From NCBI GenBank assembly GCA_020722685.1, contig DYKH01000018.1, positions 40,341-58,759 of the forward strand: DNA of 18,419 nucleotides, in the 5' to 3' direction. The stretch is from Caldithrix sp. Lineage in GTDB: Bacteria; KSB1; UBA2214; DYKH01. The notes under the pieces were generated by a model, which worked only from the letters and a program-made list of their open reading frames with translations, did not search any database and was not told the DNA's origin. The translations under genes were made by a program, and so were the position numbers. Shown here one piece after another: positions 15,916 through 18,419 of the stretch; the stretch's first letter is position 1; each line of letters opens with the position of its first letter.

Positions 15916-16005
15916 TGTCATTCAGGAGGAATCTTTTCAAAACAACAAAAAGACAGTAACTGGCAGATTGCGTGCTTTACATGAAAAGGTGCCTCCTGCA
16001 TGACA
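15916..16005. repeat. Palindromic unit B (about 90 bp), non-autonomous relative of the GIY-YIG element
   Basis: The left arm TGTCATTCAGGAGGAATC continues into TTTTCA, identical to the consensus end. The right arm TGAAAAGGTGCCTCCTGCAT followed by GACA is the inverse with three or four changes. The interior matches unit A. Together the arms could fold into a long hairpin in DNA or RNA. Confidence 0.85.
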
Positions 16006-16113
16006 TCCCTTTTGGAATGAGCTGGCGTCAACGAGACGCAATTGCGACATACTCCATGGAGCCCAAAACAGTCATGTCATTCAGGAGGAATCCTTTCAAG
16101 TTAGAGCACGAAT

Positions 16114-16203
16114 AGCCGTTCCCGCAATAGAAAACGGCTCAGGAGGAATTATTTCATGAAAGGGGAAGAGCCATGGCCGAAGGCAATTACTACGTCTACA
16201 TAA
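16114..16203 (+). promoter_or_regulatory. Leader of the GIY-YIG gene: hairpin, internal end copy and overlapping short ORF
   Basis: AGCCGTT (16114-16120) pairs with AACGGCT (16133-16139) across 12 nt. Next comes the internal end copy with a perfect AGGAGG (16141-16146), 9 nt before an ATG at 16156. That ATG opens a 15-codon frame (MKGEEPWPKAITTST, stop 16201-16203) which overlaps the nuclease start at 16173 in another frame. The better ribosome site thus serves the short frame, which could dampen nuclease translation. The same arrangement occurs 1582 bp downstream in copy 2. Confidence 0.4.
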
Positions 16204-16463
16204 CAACAAACCCCGGCAAAACTGTTCTGTATACTGGAATGACGAACGACCTAAGAACTCGCATGCTGCAACACTACCAAAACAGAGGAACGAACAAGGG
16301 CTTTGCCGCAAAGTACTATTGCCACAAGCTCATCTACTACGAAACCTTTTCCGACGTCCAACAAGCCATTGCCAGAGAAAAAGAGATCAAGGACATGAGT
16401 CGAAAAAAGAAAGAGGAGCTTATCGCTGTCAAGAACCCCAAATGGAATTTCTTAGGTTTGTAA
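16173..16463 (+). CDS. GIY-YIG nuclease family protein (YhbQ/UPF0213-like), 96 aa
   Basis: This is a single-domain GIY-YIG nuclease of normal family length. The GIY equivalent is Y7-V8-Y9 and the YIG equivalent Y20-T21-G22 (VLYTGMTNDLRTRM), with the conserved arginine R28. The metal-binding glutamate is in AIAREKEIK (E69), followed by the basic RKKKEELI and the typical NPKWNFL tail. Family members cut DNA or DNA structures; small stand-alone ones are mostly uncharacterised. It fills almost the whole of element copy 1, which suggests it acts on the element's own ends. ATG 16173 follows AAGGGGAAG. Copy 2 encodes an almost identical protein with a shortened tail. Confidence 0.88.
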   Translation: MAEGNYYVYITTNPGKTVLYTGMTNDLRTRMLQHYQNRGTNKGFAAKYYCHKLIYYETFSDVQQAIAREKEIKDMSRKKKEELIAVKNPKWNFLGL

Positions 16464-16553
16464 AATCTGTGCGTTGAACTGAAAAGATTCCTCCTGAATG
16501 ACACGACTCTTAAATTCTTGACGAGAAAAAGAATCTGTTTGGAGATAGAGAGC

Positions 16554-16580
16554 TGTCATTCAGGAGGAATCCTTTCAAGG
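16554..16580 (+). repeat. Isolated single end of the repeat family
   Basis: TGTCATTCAGGAGGAATC followed by CTTTCAAGG is a perfect copy of the left end of the GIY-YIG elements, 50 bp beyond copy 1. I find no good inverted partner nearby; ACTCCTGCAAG at about 16590 is at best a degraded one. It sits upstream of the QueG-like gene. Confidence 0.8.
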
Positions 16581-16692
16581 TTGGCAGCAACTCCTGCAAG
16601 TAAGATGAAGGGCCTTTTCTTCCCTTCAGATGGCATCGTTTGCAATGAGCCTGAGTAAAAAGGACTGTACTTTTTCATCCGGAGCAAAGACT

Positions 16693-17604
16693 ATGGATGA
16701 CTTGTTCACGCAACTGGGGAAGAATGGCTATCGAGCGCGTCTTGCGTCTATTCGACACCTCTTCGAGCTGCGGGAAGAAATTATTGGACGCTATCAGCGG
16801 GGCTTTTTAGACGAGACGGTCTACCGGGAAAATCTTTCGTTCTTTGATTTTTCCCCGCCGGCGGGGTTGCCTCATGCCCAGACCATCCTGATCATCGCCG
16901 TTCCTCGCCCCCAGCACCGAGTGGTCTTCACCTGGCAGGGGGAGACGCGAGCTTTTATTTTGCCGCCAACCTATGTGCAATATAGAAAGACGTCAGAGAT
17001 GGTAGAAAATTTTGTGGGAAAAATGCTCGCTCCCGAAGGATACCAGGTAACGCGAGCGGCGCTGCCGCTCAAGCTATTGGCGGTGCACAGCGGCTTGGCT
17101 GCTTACGGACGCAACAATGTCACCTACGTTCCCAAAATGGGCACCTTTCATCAGTTGGTGGGCATGTATTCCGATCTTCCTTGTGGACACGACGGCTGGA
17201 ACGAGATGCAGATGCTGCCGCGCTGTGAAAAATGTTTTGCCTGCCTCCATGCCTGTCCCACCAGGGCTATCACCCGTGATCGTTTCCTGCTTCATGCGGA
17301 GCGGTGTCTCGTTTTTTACAATGAGCGCAAGGGTGATTTCCCGGCCTGGATCGACCCTGATTGGCATAACTGTCTTTTGGGCTGCATGCGCTGCCAGCAG
17401 GTCTGTCCCGAATGCAAAGGTTTTCTCAATTGGGTGGAGCAAGGGACGAGCTTTTCGCAGCCGGAGACCGAAGTGCTTTTGAGCTGTGATTCAACCGATC
17501 AGCTTCCTGCAGAAATAATGGAAAAATTTCGGCGATTGGGCTTATCGGAAGACCTGAGCCTTTGGCCGAGGAATCTCAGGGTTCTGTTGCAGCGATCAAA
17601 ATGA
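16693..17604 (+). CDS. QueG-like double [4Fe-4S] cluster protein, 303 aa
   Basis: The C-terminal half has the two-cluster ferredoxin-like module of epoxyqueuosine reductase (QueG) and its relatives: C178-x2-C181-x2-C184-x3-C188-P (CEKCFACLHACPTRAI), C205 in HAERCLVFYNE (like ARRCISYL of QueG), then C231-x2-C234-x3-C238-P (CMRCQQVCP). Before it, LKLLAVHSGLAAYGRNNVTY corresponds to the KxxAxxAGLGxxGKN segment of QueG. QueG carries out the last step of queuosine tRNA modification using cobalamin. This protein is shorter than QueG (about 350-380 aa) and its N-terminal part is divergent, so a different reductase role is possible. I chose ATG 16693 (GGAG 8 nt upstream); an ATG at 16630, directly after a 7-bp hairpin (16606-16628), would add 21 atypical residues. 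It lies between the two full repeat elements. Confidence 0.85.
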   Translation: MDDLFTQLGKNGYRARLASIRHLFELREEIIGRYQRGFLDETVYRENLSFFDFSPPAGLPHAQTILIIAVPRPQHRVVFTWQGETRAFILPPTYVQYRKTSEMVENFVGKMLAPEGYQVTRAALPLKLLAVHSGLAAYGRNNVTYVPKMGTFHQLVGMYSDLPCGHDGWNEMQMLPRCEKCFACLHACPTRAITRDRFLLHAERCLVFYNERKGDFPAWIDPDWHNCLLGCMRCQQVCPECKGFLNWVEQGTSFSQPETEVLLSCDSTDQLPAEIMEKFRRLGLSEDLSLWPRNLRVLLQRSK

Positions 17605-17606
17605 AG

Positions 17607-17630
17607 GCTTCCCGGAAGCTTGGTGCTTTT
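17607..17630 (+). terminator. Weak terminator candidate after the QueG-like gene
   Basis: GCTTC (17607-17611) and GAAGC (17615-17619) pair across three bases and are followed by TTGGTGCTTTT, a broken T-rich stretch. It begins three bases after the stop codon. The stem is short, so this is only a candidate. Confidence 0.3.
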
Positions 17631-17656
17631 GGGAAAGATGGCACTTAATAGAACCA

Positions 17657-18107
17657 TGTCATTCAGGAGGAATCCTTTCAAGTTAGAGCACGAATAGCCG
17701 TTCCCGCAATAGAAAACGGCTCAGGAGGAATTATTTCATGAAAGGGGAAGAGCCATGGCCGAAGGCAATTACTACGTCTACATAACAACAAACCCCGGCA
17801 AAACTGTTCTGTATACTGGAATGACGAACGACCTAAGAACTCGCATGCTGCAACACTACCAAAACAGAGGAACGAACAAGGGCTTTGCCGCAAAGTACTA
17901 TTGCCACAAGCTCATCTACTACGAAACCTTTTCCGACGTCCAACAAGCCATTGCCAGAGAAAAAGAGATCAAGGACATGAATCGAAAAAAGAAAGAGGAG
18001 CTTATTGCAGCGAAGAATCCCAAATAGAATTTCTTGGGATTGTGAAGTATGTGCGCAAAACTGAAAAGCCGCCAGGTCGGCCTTGGCAGGATTCCTCCTG
18101 AATGACA
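17657..18107 (+). mobile_element. GIY-YIG element copy 2 (451 bp, decaying 3' end)
   Basis: It is identical to copy 1 from 17655 to 17980 (326 bp), including the left end and the leader. From 17981 it differs at about 15 of 82 positions. A 22-bp insertion (18068-18089) then splits the right end, leaving its outer 18 bp (18090-18107) intact. 429 plus 22 accounts exactly for the 451-bp length. Orientation is the same as copy 1. Confidence 0.8.
17755..18027 (+). CDS. GIY-YIG nuclease, second copy, C-terminally shortened (90 aa)
   Basis: Residues 1-75 are the same as in the 16173-16463 protein, so the GIY-YIG motifs, R28 and E69 are all present. S76 is replaced by N and AV by AA near the end. 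The tryptophan codon of the NPKW tail is a TAG stop here (18025-18027), removing the last six residues. The catalytic core is complete, so activity may survive, but loss of the conserved NPxW tail and the damaged right end suggest decay. Confidence 0.8.
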   Translation: MAEGNYYVYITTNPGKTVLYTGMTNDLRTRMLQHYQNRGTNKGFAAKYYCHKLIYYETFSDVQQAIAREKEIKDMNRKKKEELIAAKNPK

Positions 18108-18157
18108 GCCTCTCAATTTGGACCATAACCGCGCTATCATGATGAGGCCAAAAACCA

Positions 18158-18248
18158 TGTCATTCATGAGGAATCCTTTCAAGGTAGCGAACTATCTTTA
18201 AATTATCAATCTCCGCCGTAATCTTGAAAGGATTCTTCCATGATGACA
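18158..18248. repeat. Palindromic unit C (about 91 bp), non-autonomous
   Basis: The left arm is TGTCATTCATGAGGAATCC with CTTTCAAG after it; the right arm is CTTGAAAGGATTCTTCCATG with ATGACA after it. The inner 13 bp of the arms pair perfectly. The AT-rich interior (ATCTTTAAATTATCAAT) does not resemble units A and B, so this is a different subtype. It ends 55 bp before the start of the last gene. Confidence 0.75.
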
Positions 18249-18303
18249 GCCCCTTGGAGCGTTACGATCCGACTCTTAACATGTACAAAAAAGGAGAAAA
18301 CAA

Positions 18304-18419
18304 ATGCGCACCACCGCTTCCATCCTGATCTTGCTACTGCTATTGACCCTAACATCTTTCGCTTCCGAAACCACTCCCCCTACCAAGCTCGAATACGGCG
18401 CTTGGCTTCGCGATTGGCT
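18304..18419 (+). CDS. Secreted protein, N-terminal fragment (cut by window end)
   Basis: AAGGAGA lies about 6 nt before the ATG. The visible 38 residues start with a clear Sec signal peptide (MRTTASILILLLLLTLTSFA, likely cut after SFA), followed by SETTPPTKLEYGAWLRDW. The frame is open to the window end. The family cannot be told from this much. The palindromic unit C lies directly upstream and may be part of its leader or promoter region. Confidence 0.75.
   Translation, partial: MRTTASILILLLLLTLTSFASETTPPTKLEYGAWLRDW

Larger units (their letters stand above)
16075..16503 (+). mobile_element. GIY-YIG element copy 1 (429 bp, terminal inverted repeats)
   Basis: The two ends are inverted copies of one another over 24 bp with a single mismatch: the left begins TGTCATTCAGGAGGAATC at 16075 and the right ends with its complement at 16503. 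Between them lies only the GIY-YIG nuclease gene. A third, subterminal copy of the end core (16 of 18 bases) lies at 16139-16156. I see no target-site duplication, which is usual for REP/REPIN-type elements and unlike classical insertion sequences. Copy 2 at 17657-18107 has the same orientation. Confidence 0.8.

Noticed and set aside
16096..16311. A 71-codon minus-strand frame present in both GIY-YIG elements (also 17678-17893)
   Set aside because: It appears twice only because the two elements are identical there. It is antisense to a well-supported nuclease gene and has no recognisable features.
15792..18248. CRISPR array
   Set aside because: The repeats are inverted pairs with irregular spacing and include protein-coding elements; there is no regular direct repeat and spacer pattern and no cas gene.
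15792..18248. Classical insertion sequence with DDE transposase
   Set aside because: The only protein within the elements is GIY-YIG, no DDE or Y1 motif is present, and no target-site duplication is visible.

Overview
The window looks like a piece of chromosome from an uncultured, probably Gram-negative, free-living bacterium. Gene density is ordinary and GC is moderate by eye. Many proteins are predicted to be exported by Sec, lipoprotein or Tat routes. A CsgG-type envelope protein, a short UroD-family enzyme and a Tat-exported sugar isomerase next to a secreted glycosidase-like protein would fit lineages such as the KSB1/Calditrichota/FCB neighbourhood. That placement is an inference from gene content; no rRNA or taxonomic marker is present.

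Layout. 0.1-2.3 kb (+): two unrecognised small genes, one a membrane protein, then a uroporphyrinogen-decarboxylase-superfamily enzyme. 2.5-3.1 kb (-): a zinc-ribbon protein with a convincing terminator and a plausible promoter, followed by a possible gene remnant. 3.4-8.9 kb (+): a TlpA-like thioredoxin with a TPR-like N-terminal region, a SERCA-type Ca2+ P-type ATPase and an AI-2E/PerM family membrane protein. 9.1-11.8 kb (-): an SRPBCC protein, a hicBA toxin-antitoxin pair and a CsgG-TPR-SH3b envelope protein. 12.0-15.7 kb (+): a secreted GH29/GHL6-like glycosidase candidate followed by a Tat-exported fucose/arabinose-isomerase-like protein, likely one sugar-processing unit. 15.8-18.3 kb: a cluster of palindromic repeats. 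Two of them are full elements carrying a GIY-YIG nuclease gene, and a QueG-like iron-sulfur protein gene lies between those two. A secreted protein begins at 18304 and runs off the end.

The most interesting part is 15.79-18.25 kb. Two 430-450 bp elements end in matching inverted repeats of about 24 bp (core TGTCATTCAGGAGGAATC) and encode only a 90-96 residue GIY-YIG nuclease. Around them are about 90 bp units with the same inverted ends and no gene, plus one isolated end. This is the architecture of a nuclease-bearing element with its non-autonomous derivatives, comparable to RAYT/REPIN systems but with a GIY-YIG protein in place of a Y1 transposase. The two full copies are identical for 326 bp and then abruptly diverge, which suggests recent copying or gene conversion.

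Two spacers also carry short tandem repeats directly ahead of start codons: seven GAG-containing hexamers before the Ca2+ ATPase gene and three 15-mers before the Tat isomerase gene.
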